A stretch of DNA of 63,923 bases. It comes from SABI01 sp963676605. Its GTDB lineage: Bacteria; Spirochaetota; Spirochaetia; Sphaerochaetales; Sphaerochaetaceae. Numbering within the stretch: the stretch's first letter is position 1; every line of letters begins with the position of its first letter. Positions 45,516 to 53,236 of this stretch are shown one piece after another. The position numbers and the translations under genes were made by a program. Location: the NCBI GenBank assembly GCA_963676605.2, contig CAXXSP010000002.1, forward strand, positions 1 through 63,923. The letters run 5' to 3'. The notes under the pieces were generated by a model. It ran no database searches, was not told the origin of the DNA, and worked only from the letters and a program-made list of their open reading frames with translations.

Positions 45516-46112
45516 TTATTCGGTTGTCACAGCGGCGACGACGGTACCGCTGTAGGCATCGCTTTCTGGAAGCGTGCCATTTGCATCGCCATTGAAGGTG
45601 ACCGTCAGTTCAAGGGTTTTCCAGCGGAGACCGCTAGACTGAGTAGAAAGAACCGTCCCGCTTACAGCTTCAGGAAGCTCATTCGTCCAATCCTCTTCAT
45701 CACTTCCCAGGCTCGATCCTGTCACCTTCACATTTCCCGTCCCATGCGAGTCCTCATAGGTAAGGAGGAAAGGTACGTAGTACGTGGTCGATCCAATGGT
45801 AGCTGAGAGGGGGTTGAGGGTGAAAGAGACCGACGCCTGAGCTGCACCGGTTGTCAGCAGATTATAATAACCGACAGCTTGAGCCTCACTTGACTCAAGA
45901 TCGAGTCCGGTTCTCAACTGGTCACCTACATTTCCTGCACTTATATTCAGCCTTGCCATATCTGAGTCTGTACTGTCCATGGTTGAGAAACCGTGAAACA
46001 GGCCACCTTGAACATTCGCTTCAAGGGTCAGCTCAACCACATCAGATCCATCGGCAGCAAAAGCTGCAGCCATGAGAGAAATACATAATACTGTAAGAAT
46101 CGCTCGTCTCAT
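45516..46112 (-). CDS. secreted beta-sandwich protein, unknown function
   Basis: The 198-residue protein begins with a signal peptide (MRRAILTVLCISLMAAAFAA, cleavage before DGSD). The mature part is rich in Ser, Thr, Gly and Val (VELTLEANVQGGLFHGF, AQASVSFTLNPLSATIG, KTLELTVTFNGDANG) and ends DAYSGTVVAAVTTE, reminiscent of the last strand of pilin/fimbrial-like sandwich proteins. No Cys in the mature chain. I cannot place it in a family. It is transcribed alone, with an AT-rich upstream region of 358 bases and a shared terminator downstream. Confidence 0.7.
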   Translation of the reverse strand: MRRAILTVLCISLMAAAFAADGSDVVELTLEANVQGGLFHGFSTMDSTDSDMARLNISAGNVGDQLRTGLDLESSEAQAVGYYNLLTTGAAQASVSFTLNPLSATIGSTTYYVPFLLTYEDSHGTGNVKVTGSSLGSDEEDWTNELPEAVSGTVLSTQSSGLRWKTLELTVTFNGDANGTLPESDAYSGTVVAAVTTE

Positions 46113-46470
46113 ACATCTACCTCTTCACACTTCTTTGTATTAATCTTAACTAAATGGTAACAGAGAGGATTACTTATGTCAAATCTTTATGTGAGAAGTT
46201 GAGAACTTTTATCAAATTTTTATATACTTAACACTAAAAGTTTTACACAATTTAACCACAAAACATCTATACACAAAGCATATATTTTCAGAGAAAACAC
46301 TCGCAGATTCGCAACCTTTATCTTTTGGTTTTTTGCCAAAATCCTATGTCTAATGTCGCATGTTTTTGTAATATGTTCAAAAACTTATCACATTCAAAGA
46401 AAAGAAAAACCGGTCTCTGTGAGACCGGCTGAGATGACAGAAAGAGAGGAAAAACTGATTTCAATGCGTA
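46113..46470. other. gene-free AT-rich stretch with terminator of zwf
   Basis: No gene is seen. It should hold the promoter of the secreted-protein gene at its left end, but I could not fix hexamers. A TTTTGG/CCAAAA hairpin lies near 46324-46342. The right end contains the terminator at 46401-46428. Confidence 0.5.
46401..46428 (-). terminator. Rho-independent terminator of pgl-zwf
   Basis: CCGGTCTC (46410-46417) pairs with GAGACCGG (46421-46428) around TGT. On the minus strand it is followed by TTTTTCTTT. It lies 42 bases after the zwf stop. Confidence 0.88.
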
Positions 46471-47826
46471 TCAGGCAAACCAGGTGAAGCCGTTCTTCTT
46501 CGCCATCTCTTCTGCGAAACGAGGAAGAGTCCGTATGGGGTAGACTTCCATGGGGGATTCATCAGCAAGCATCGGCTCGACAATTCTCCACGATTCACAG
46601 ATTTCAGTCATGGAGGGGAAGAGGGACTTATCGCCGATGAGGATCTTCTGAACGATCTGCTCGTAGGCTTCTGGGGTATTCGCCCCGAAGGTCTCCGCCT
46701 GATTGAACCGGAACCTGACGGGCTTGCTCTTCCAGCTCGTATTCGGCTCCTTCAGATTCATGACGATATCGATCGTCAGTTCAGGATGGATGGTGATGAT
46801 AACACTGTTATCCTCGATCTGGGCATCATTCATCACTTTCTGGGTCTTGTTTTTGAATTTCACGTAGATAAGTGACTTGGCATGCTCCTGCATCTTTCCC
46901 GTTCTGATATAGATGGGAATATCTGCCATATAGTAATTATTCACACTCAGTTTGAGAGCGGCATAGGTCGGGGTGTTCACGATATGACCGCTTCCGGCTC
47001 CAAGGGATTCATACCGGCCGGTATAGAACTCCTCGGGTGGCGCTATAGCTCTGAGAACCTTGGCCTTCTCTGCTGCGATATCTTCCGGTGTCAGAGTTGT
47101 CGGATCGCTCATGGTGAGGTAGGTGATGATCTGCATGATATGATTCTGTATCGTATCTCTGATGACACCGATCTTCTCATAGAAGCCGAGACGCTGATCA
47201 ACCCCGTGAGTCTCATCAAAAATAATCTGGATTGAGTCGATGGAACGGTTATCCCATATCATCCTGATGATATCATTATGGAATCTGAGGAGAAGGAGGT
47301 TCTGCATGAACTCCTTCCCGAGATAGTGGTCTACACGATAGATTTCTCTGTCAGTGAACGCTTTCAGGAGAATATCATTGTACCGCTTTGCCGTCACATG
47401 GTCGAACCCGAACGGTTTTTCAACCACGATCTTCTTGGAGAGGGTCACCCTCTGTGCGATAACACCATCCACGATCTGGATCTGACGTATCGCGTCTTCA
47501 TAAAGACTCGGCTGCAGAGCCATATAGTAGATGATATTCACCTCTTCTCCCTCGGAGGTGAGAGAGACAAGATGCTTTGAGAGGCTGTCAGTCGCTGCTT
47601 TTTCATCACTCATATCATACTGCAGGTAATCAAGGGCATCGAGGAACTGTTTCGATGCATTCTCGCGGATCATCGCCTTGGTAAACTCTTTCTTTGAAGT
47701 AAAACGTCTTCCCAGAGCGATGAGGGTGAAATCAAACCCCTTGGTCTGCAGGTTCTCATAGGCCGGATACAGTTTCTTCTGTGCAAGGTCGCCGGTTCCG
47801 CCGAACTGTATGATGATCTGTTTCAT
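46471..47826 (-). CDS. zwf: glucose-6-phosphate 1-dehydrogenase
   Basis: This 451-residue enzyme makes 6-phosphogluconolactone and NAD(P)H from glucose-6-P. NAD(P) motif: IIQFGGTGDLAQKKLYPAYENL. Then KIVVEKPFGFD and the active-site REIYRVDHYLGKEFMQNLLLLRFHN with the catalytic His region. Also DETHGVDQRLGFYEKIGVIRDTIQNH. It is shorter than the E. coli enzyme (491) but otherwise canonical. Its start overlaps the stop of the pgl gene by 4 bases (ATGA), which indicates coupling, and both end at a strong terminator. Entry point to the oxidative pentose phosphate pathway; no gnd gene is adjacent. Confidence 0.95.
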   Translation of the reverse strand: MKQIIIQFGGTGDLAQKKLYPAYENLQTKGFDFTLIALGRRFTSKKEFTKAMIRENASKQFLDALDYLQYDMSDEKAATDSLSKHLVSLTSEGEEVNIIYYMALQPSLYEDAIRQIQIVDGVIAQRVTLSKKIVVEKPFGFDHVTAKRYNDILLKAFTDREIYRVDHYLGKEFMQNLLLLRFHNDIIRMIWDNRSIDSIQIIFDETHGVDQRLGFYEKIGVIRDTIQNHIMQIITYLTMSDPTTLTPEDIAAEKAKVLRAIAPPEEFYTGRYESLGAGSGHIVNTPTYAALKLSVNNYYMADIPIYIRTGKMQEHAKSLIYVKFKNKTQKVMNDAQIEDNSVIITIHPELTIDIVMNLKEPNTSWKSKPVRFRFNQAETFGANTPEAYEQIVQKILIGDKSLFPSMTEICESWRIVEPMLADESPMEVYPIRTLPRFAEEMAKKNGFTWFA

Positions 47827-48494
47827 GATGAAGAATCTCCTTTTTCTGCGAGATCGGTAATTAGCAGAGGATTGAATCCCCGGGCATGAAAGAAAAGAGA
47901 AGGGAGTGTTTCAGGAGTTTCCTCTCCTCTCATATAGCGGGCAAAGGCATCTCGCTTGCCTTCCCCGAAACAGAGAAGGAAGACCTTCCCTTCTTTCGTA
48001 TAGGTCTGAAATGCATGGTAGGAGAAAGTCACTCTCCTGTCGGGAGGTTTCGGACTCTCATGGATCGCAATAAGATCAGGTTCTCCCTCTGAACTCTTTC
48101 TATACGAAGAGGGGAACAGGGATGCAAAGTGTCCGTCTTCCCCCACTCCCAGAAAGAGCAGGTCGAAAGAGAACTCTCGAGGGAGTACCATCATCTCTGA
48201 GGGAATGATGAGCTGGGAGAGAGTGAACCTGGATTGTTTCAGCGCCTCGTCAATACCGTAGTCCATCAGCATCGGCTCATTCTTCTCACCCTCAAGCCGT
48301 TCGTCCACAAGGTAGAGCTCCACTTTCCGGAGTATATCATCGGCAAGGGAAAAGAGGGCTTCGATCACCTTCTTTGCTCCCCTGCCACCGGGAATGCCTA
48401 TCCTGAGACGGCTCTTCCCCTCACTTTCTTCCCTGATGATATCGCGTATGAGAGAGATGGTTTCTTCATAGCTGTTCACATATAGACTTCTCAT
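47823..48494 (-). CDS. pgl: 6-phosphogluconolactonase
   Basis: The 223-residue protein of the DevB/SOL family shows RIGIPGGRGAKKVIEALF, VELYLVDERLEGEKNEPM and DLLFLGVGEDGHFASLFPSS, the family's three conserved blocks. The last carries the catalytic His. It hydrolyses 6-phosphogluconolactone from Zwf, encoded just downstream and overlapping by 4 bases. No strong Shine-Dalgarno precedes the ATG (only GAAG). It is first of the two-gene unit; the oxoamine synthase gene ends 41 bases upstream on the same strand. Confidence 0.93.
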   Translation of the reverse strand: MRSLYVNSYEETISLIRDIIREESEGKSRLRIGIPGGRGAKKVIEALFSLADDILRKVELYLVDERLEGEKNEPMLMDYGIDEALKQSRFTLSQLIIPSEMMVLPREFSFDLLFLGVGEDGHFASLFPSSYRKSSEGEPDLIAIHESPKPPDRRVTFSYHAFQTYTKEGKVFLLCFGEGKRDAFARYMRGEETPETLPSLFFHARGFNPLLITDLAEKGDSSS

Positions 48495-48535
48495 ATCTTC
48501 AGAATATACGGAAAAAGAGGTGAAAAAGAAATACC

Positions 48536-49750
48536 CTAACCGATGATCCCGAGCTTTCTCGCCTCATCTGCTATGATATCAACAGCCTGTTCGATTTCTG
48601 AAGGAGTGTGAACCGCCATGCAGGAAGTCCTCAGCAGCGATCTAGAGGGAGGAACAGCAGGAGAGATGACCGGGTTTACGTATACTCCCCTCTCAAAAGC
48701 CTTCCGCCAGAGGTGGAAGGTCTTCTCGTTGTCACCGATAACGAGGGGAACTATCGCAGTCTCACTCGTGCTTATATCAAAACCGTGAGAGACGAACCCC
48801 TCCCTGAGAAGCTGCGCATTGCGCTGAAGAGAGGCAACCAGAGTGGTGTCCTCCCGTATTATTTTCAGTGCCGTCATCGTTACCGCAATATTTGCAGGGG
48901 GCATGGAAGCCGAGAAGATCAGAGGCCGTGCAAAGTGCTTGATATAGTCGATGACGGAGAGATCTCCGGCAATAAAGCCTCCGATGGAGCCGAACGACTT
49001 ACTGAAGGTGCACATGACGAGATCTGCCAGGCCATACTGGCCTCCCCAGTGTTCTCCCGTCCCTTTGCCGCTTTCCCCGATAACCCCAAGAGCATGGGCT
49101 TCGTCCAGATAGATCGCCGCCTGATACCGGTCGGCGATTTCACGGAGAGCCGGGAGCGGCGCGATATCACCTTCCATAGAAAACACACCGTCCACGATGA
49201 TCATCTTGGCCTCATCCAGAGGAATCCTCTGAAGGACTCTCTCGAGATCTTCAAGGTCGTTATGTCTGTACCTGTGAAGATTGATTTTTTTCATTCCCTG
49301 ACCGAGGAATACGCCGTCCATGATCGAGGCATGGTCGTACTTGTCAACGATCACATGGTCTCCACGTTGGAGAAGGGAGCTGATCGCTCCGAGGTTCGTC
49401 TGATACCCTGTTGTAAAACAGAGGGCTGCCTCTTTGTGCACAAAATCGGCAAGGAGCTGTTCCAGCTCCTCATGCATATCGAGGGTGCCGTTCATAAAAC
49501 GGGAACCGCTGCAGCTCGTTCCATATCTGCGAGCGGCCTGCTGTGCAGCCTCTGCCATTCTCTCATCATGAGCGAGGCCGAGGTAATTATTGCTTCCGAG
49601 CATGAGGAGTTCTTTTCCGTCTATGAACACCTTTGATCCGGCACTGCGGCTTATCGGTTTGAAAAACGGGTAGATCCCCGATTCGCGGGCTTCATTCGCC
49701 AAGGTGAACTCTGAACAGCGCTGCAGTATGAGGGTGTTGGGTTTTGCCAT
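48536..49750 (-). CDS. PLP-dependent alpha-oxoamine synthase, serine palmitoyltransferase-like
   Basis: This 404-residue fold-type I enzyme condenses an amino acid with an acyl-CoA. Motifs: MLGSNNYLGLAHDERM, YGTSCSGSRFMNGTLDMHEELE, FTTGYQTNLGAISSLL, KYDHASIMDG, IVDGVFSMEGDIAPLP, YLDEAHALGVIG, and the PLP-lysine motif CTFSKSFGSIGGF. The family includes 2-amino-3-ketobutyrate CoA ligase (Kbl), 8-amino-7-oxononanoate synthase (BioF) and serine palmitoyltransferase. The N-terminal extension (EARESGIYPFFKPISRS) and the SGSRFMNGT block resemble bacterial serine palmitoyltransferases, which would mean sphingolipid synthesis. No biotin or threonine genes are nearby. An AAAGGA leader precedes the ATG. 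Confidence 0.85.
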   Translation of the reverse strand: MAKPNTLILQRCSEFTLANEARESGIYPFFKPISRSAGSKVFIDGKELLMLGSNNYLGLAHDERMAEAAQQAARRYGTSCSGSRFMNGTLDMHEELEQLLADFVHKEAALCFTTGYQTNLGAISSLLQRGDHVIVDKYDHASIMDGVFLGQGMKKINLHRYRHNDLEDLERVLQRIPLDEAKMIIVDGVFSMEGDIAPLPALREIADRYQAAIYLDEAHALGVIGESGKGTGEHWGGQYGLADLVMCTFSKSFGSIGGFIAGDLSVIDYIKHFARPLIFSASMPPANIAVTMTALKIIREDTTLVASLQRNAQLLREGFVSHGFDISTSETAIVPLVIGDNEKTFHLWRKAFERGVYVNPVISPAVPPSRSLLRTSCMAVHTPSEIEQAVDIIADEARKLGIIG

Positions 49751-49940
49751 CTCGTATTCCTTTCATCTAGCCTTTTCTGCTAGATTTCTAATGAGATCGA
49801 TTATCGCAATATTGGCCTTCCGTTTCAAGTAAAAGATATCTCATATTCTGTATAGATTCCGTAAAAACCACTTGCGTACTCCCTGCAATTCCTATTGAAT
49901 AAAGGGAGCAACTTCAATCACTGACCGACGGAGGATGATT

Positions 49941-51353
49941 ATGAAACGTTTCATGGATGAGAACTTTCTTCTCACTACACCCACAGCTCAGACACTCTAC
50001 CACTCAAGTGCCAAAGAGGAACCTATTCTCGATTACCATTGCCATCTCCCTCCGCATCAGATTGCAGAGAATAAGAAGTTCGACAACCTCAGTGAGATCT
50101 GGCTGGGCGGTGATCACTATAAATGGCGGCAGATGCGTACGGTAGGAATTGAAGAGGAGTTCATCACAGGGAATGCTGACCCCTATGACAAGTTCATGGC
50201 CTGGGCACGCACGATGCCTCAGATCATAGGGAACCCCCTTTACCACTGGTCACACCTTGAGCTCCAGCGTTATTTCGGTATTACAGAACCGTTCAACGAA
50301 CAGAGTGCCCCCAAAGTATGGGAAAAGACGAAAGAGATGCTGAGCGATGATTCTCTCTCTGTCAAAGGAATATTCTCTTCGTTCCGTGTGAAAGCAGTCG
50401 GGACGACTGATGATCCTGCAGATGATCTTGATACGCACGCTCTGATCGCTTCAGGCAATGCTCCCATCGGGAGTATTGATACACAGGTTCTTCCATCATT
50501 CCGTCCCGATAAGGCAGTTCTTATCGAGAAGGAGATATTTGTCGAGTATATTGCTAAACTCTCGAAAGCCTCAGGTATCAGTATCAATTCGGTGGCAGAT
50601 GTCAAACAGGCTCTGAAAGTCCGCCTCGATGCATTTGAGCAGGCAGGCTGCCGTGCGAGCGATCATGGACTCCAGATGGTCCCCTACCTCCCTATCAGCG
50701 ATGCGGAGTGCGAGAATGCATTCCAGAAGAGAATGAACGGAGAGAGTCTGACAGCACAGGAGATCGAGGGCTACCAGACCTCAATCATGCTCTTCCTTGC
50801 ATCCGAGTATGCGAAACGCGATATCGTCATGCAGCTCCATCTGAACGGAATCCGTGACCTCAATCCGCCGATGTTCCGTTCCCTCGGTCCCGACACGGGC
50901 TATGATGGCTCTCATGACCTTTCTACCTCTGAAAAGCTCGGCGGGTTCCTTGCAGAACTCGAAGAGAGAGGAGAACTGGGAAAGACCGTCCTCTACTCCC
51001 TCAACCCGAAGGATCATTACAGCATGGGCACCATCATGGGAGCCCATCAGGGAGGAGGAATTCCGGGAAAGATCCAGCTCGGTTCCGCCTGGTGGTTCCT
51101 CGATCATAAGGACGGTATGAGTGAGCAGATGAGAATTCTTGCAAACCTCGGGTCGCTCCCCCGATTCATCGGAATGCTGACTGATTCGAGGAGCTTTCTC
51201 TCCTACCCGAGACATGAGTATTTCAGAAGGATCCTTGCCGATCTTCTCGGTTCATGGGTGGAAAACGGAGAAATCCCCAACGACCCTGCACTGCTTGATA
51301 CGGTGATGAGAGATATCAGCTACAGGAATGCAAAACGGTATTTCAGAATGTAG
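49941..51353 (+). CDS. uxaC: glucuronate (uronate) isomerase
   Basis: This 470-residue enzyme has the UxaC start MKRFMDENFLLTTPTAQTLYH followed by ILDYHCHLPPHQIAEN, holding metal-type His residues. FDNLSEIWLGGDHYKWRQMR is the conserved substrate block; VGTTDDPADDLDTH and MQLHLNGIRDLNPPMF follow. It interconverts D-glucuronate/D-fructuronate and D-galacturonate/D-tagaturonate. I start at 49941 with GGAGG seven bases upstream; the ATG at 49935 is too close to it. The gene is monocistronic here; no uxuA/uxuB or kdgA is in the window. It shows that the organism uses hexuronates. Confidence 0.95.
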   Translation: MKRFMDENFLLTTPTAQTLYHSSAKEEPILDYHCHLPPHQIAENKKFDNLSEIWLGGDHYKWRQMRTVGIEEEFITGNADPYDKFMAWARTMPQIIGNPLYHWSHLELQRYFGITEPFNEQSAPKVWEKTKEMLSDDSLSVKGIFSSFRVKAVGTTDDPADDLDTHALIASGNAPIGSIDTQVLPSFRPDKAVLIEKEIFVEYIAKLSKASGISINSVADVKQALKVRLDAFEQAGCRASDHGLQMVPYLPISDAECENAFQKRMNGESLTAQEIEGYQTSIMLFLASEYAKRDIVMQLHLNGIRDLNPPMFRSLGPDTGYDGSHDLSTSEKLGGFLAELEERGELGKTVLYSLNPKDHYSMGTIMGAHQGGGIPGKIQLGSAWWFLDHKDGMSEQMRILANLGSLPRFIGMLTDSRSFLSYPRHEYFRRILADLLGSWVENGEIPNDPALLDTVMRDISYRNAKRYFRM

Positions 51354-51361
51354 AAATTCTT

Positions 51362-51375
51362 TCTGTACGTACAGA
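51362..51375. promoter_or_regulatory. perfect palindrome upstream of the XRE gene
   Basis: TCTGTACGTACAGA is a 14-base perfect palindrome 37 bases before the small XRE regulator, followed by TATAGATAAG, which could include a -10. XRE proteins bind such sites, so autoregulation is plausible but unproven. Confidence 0.5.
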
Positions 51376-51412
51376 TATAGATAAGAGAGGACCTCTGGAG
51401 TACACTTTTCCT

Positions 51413-51616
51413 ATGGAATTTGAAATCGTGCTTCAGAATCTCCTCAGGGAGAGACAGATGAGTGTCTCCGCTCTTACCGAGAAGAGCAGACTGCATCCGT
51501 CCTATATCTACAAGCTCCTGAGAGGAGAGCACTCCCCTTCCCTTCAGACCCTTTCCCTGCTGGCAGAGGCTCTCGGCCTTTCCGCCAGCGAGCTTATCCA
51601 GCTTACCGAGATCTGA
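51413..51616 (+). CDS. small XRE-family DNA-binding protein
   Basis: The 67-residue protein is nothing but a Cro/C1-type helix-turn-helix: LLRERQMSVSALTEKSRLHPSYIYKLLRGEHSPSLQ, in two parts, then TLSLLAEALGLSASELIQL. There is no second domain for ligand binding or dimerisation. It lies between uxaC and the convergent acyltransferase gene. It has a perfect palindrome in its upstream region. A GGAG lies 15 bases before the ATG, rather far. It might regulate uxaC or itself. Confidence 0.82.
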   Translation: MEFEIVLQNLLRERQMSVSALTEKSRLHPSYIYKLLRGEHSPSLQTLSLLAEALGLSASELIQLTEI

Positions 51617-51622
51617 GCAGCC

Positions 51623-52921
51623 TCACCTGAGGGCTGATACAGCCTCTTCCTGCTGCTGTGCCCAGTTGAAAAGCTCCTCTGTTGCCAGGGCGATCTTTGT
51701 AACCGAGAAATCATTTCCGTGGGGGAACAGGTAATAGGTGTCATGCACCGTCGAGAGATCGATACAGTCCCCCTTCCCGAAGTACTCATATTCAATATGG
51801 CACGAATACATTGATGCAACGTCCTTCTCCAGTTCGAAGGGCACTCCATCGAATTCACCCTCAACTCGGAATCCCTCGAGAGAGTGGACAAACCGCGCCT
51901 CGCCCAGCCGTATATACCCCTTCGCATTCGGCAGAGCATCGACCGTCACCGTCAACTCCTGCCGGTAGGTACCCTTCTCGATCTCCTGCCTGACCTGCTC
52001 CCTCTCCCATTCATACCAGGAGGGGATGTGAGAAAAATCGAGGGAGTCCCTGCCCTCCTCATTCCCCTGCCGTATCCTGACGAGTTCACCATACTCACTC
52101 ATCCTCCACCGTGCGCCGCAGTGAGAACAGAACAGTTCCTCTCCCGAAGAAGCCATCCGGTATTCAGTGCGGCAGGAAGGACAGGTATAGAGAACCTTAT
52201 GCAGCCCTTCTGCTCTTTTCGGGTACGATATCCTGATATCATGCTCTTTCTGCCATCGGTACTCATCATAGGTGAAAGCACGGTTCACTTTCTCGAAGAT
52301 CTCTTCCACCGAAGAGGAAGCGATCTCTTCGGTATCCAGAATCTTCGTCAGATCAGCTTCTATCCGGTTCCCCCGCTTCTTCAGATTCCAGCATGGACTG
52401 TTCAGGTAATGACCATGCATGTTGAGTACTACGACCGGAACCTTGAGAAGCTTTATCATCTTCCCGAGAGATTCGGGAAGAACTGCATTGGTTCCTGCCA
52501 GGGAATAGCGGGCTTCGGGGTAGAGTGCGAGAATATCTCCGTTCTTCCTGAGAACTTCCCGTATCTGGGATACGAGCTTCATATCTGTCGTGAATTTTCT
52601 CTTGCAGATACCGCCCGCATTTCTCAGGAGCCACTCCCGTCCTATGAAACCGTCTATAGCTACGACGTAATTCGCCCGGTGAGGAAAGATGGCTGCGGTG
52701 GTGATCTTGAAGTCGATGAAGGCGTGATGAGTGCAGAGAAGAAGATAAGGAGGCTTCAGTCCTTTCATCCCCTTCCTGTTGATGGTATATCGTCTCATGA
52801 GTATCTCAGGGTAGCTGAGCAGCCAGGTTATCGGTCTCAGGAAGTGTCTCTGCCGGATGGGAGGAGATGTCATGTCAAAGTGTTCTGCCCGTATATAAGA
52901 TTCGTAGCTGCTCATCTTCAT
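51623..52921 (-). CDS. PlsC-like acyltransferase with C-terminal zinc ribbon
   Basis: The protein has 432 residues from the ATG at 52921 (AGAAGG leader); an upstream TTG start is less likely. Residues about 60-260 match the glycerolipid acyltransferase family: LLLCTHHAFIDFKI carries H-x4-D, and ILALYPEARYSLAG carries the substrate-binding block. Around residue 285 is a zinc ribbon, YTCPSCRTEYRMASSG ... LFCSHCGARW, with two CxxC pairs. The remaining C-terminal region (GYIRLGEARFVHSLEGFRVEG) is beta-rich. The acyltransferase part points to phospholipid or glycolipid synthesis at the membrane; the ribbon is unusual and its role unknown. Confidence 0.85.
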   Translation of the reverse strand: MKMSSYESYIRAEHFDMTSPPIRQRHFLRPITWLLSYPEILMRRYTINRKGMKGLKPPYLLLCTHHAFIDFKITTAAIFPHRANYVVAIDGFIGREWLLRNAGGICKRKFTTDMKLVSQIREVLRKNGDILALYPEARYSLAGTNAVLPESLGKMIKLLKVPVVVLNMHGHYLNSPCWNLKKRGNRIEADLTKILDTEEIASSSVEEIFEKVNRAFTYDEYRWQKEHDIRISYPKRAEGLHKVLYTCPSCRTEYRMASSGEELFCSHCGARWRMSEYGELVRIRQGNEEGRDSLDFSHIPSWYEWEREQVRQEIEKGTYRQELTVTVDALPNAKGYIRLGEARFVHSLEGFRVEGEFDGVPFELEKDVASMYSCHIEYEYFGKGDCIDLSTVHDTYYLFPHGNDFSVTKIALATEELFNWAQQQEEAVSALR

Positions 52922-53050
52922 TGCATACCTTCTACTTTTCAACTGCTGAGAAGCATACCACAGGAATGGAGAAACAGGGAGAAAAGGTGTGCTTTCTTCC
53001 TAATGTATGTGAAGATTGTGTGAATAATTTCTTAACGAACTTCGATATCC

Positions 53051-53232
53051 TTGACATCCTCACTCCTGAGAGGTAATTTTGTTTCAGAACAGAGAAAACT
53101 CCAGCACTCAGGTGCTGATCCAAGGTGGAGTTGTTCTACGGATAGTAGGGGATTGCAAGTCAGGTCGGTTCAGGTCCATGCCGGCGGCTGCAGGAAGAAC
53201 CGAAGACGTAGAAGAACGCACCTTTCTTTTTA
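53051..53232 (+). ncRNA. candidate structured small RNA with its own promoter
   Basis: This lies in the 315-base gap between two minus-strand genes. TTGACA (53051-53056), 17 bases, TAATTT (53074-53079) predict a start near 53086. CAGCAC/GTGCTG forms a 5' hairpin (53102-53117). A long irregular rod follows: GGTG (53124-53127) pairs with CACC (53219-53222), GTTGTTCTACG (53130-53140) pairs with 53207-53217 in 10 of 11 positions, and GGTTC (53167) pairs with GAACC (53197). The tail TTTCTTTTTAT resembles a terminator. It contains GTCAGGTC like SRP RNA but lacks the GGAAGCAGC element, so I leave it unassigned. Confidence 0.5.
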
Positions 53233-53236
53233 TAAT

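Noticed and set aside
48608..49636. Plus-strand frame of 342 codons
   Set aside because: It is antisense to the oxoamine synthase, whose PLP motif is intact.
51884..53023. Plus-strand frame of 379 codons
   Set aside because: It is antisense to the acyltransferase/zinc-ribbon gene and lacks a leader and domains.
53086..53232. SRP (4.5S) RNA
   Set aside because: GTCAGGTC is present but the universal GGAAGCAGC side of domain IV is not, so the assignment is unsupported.
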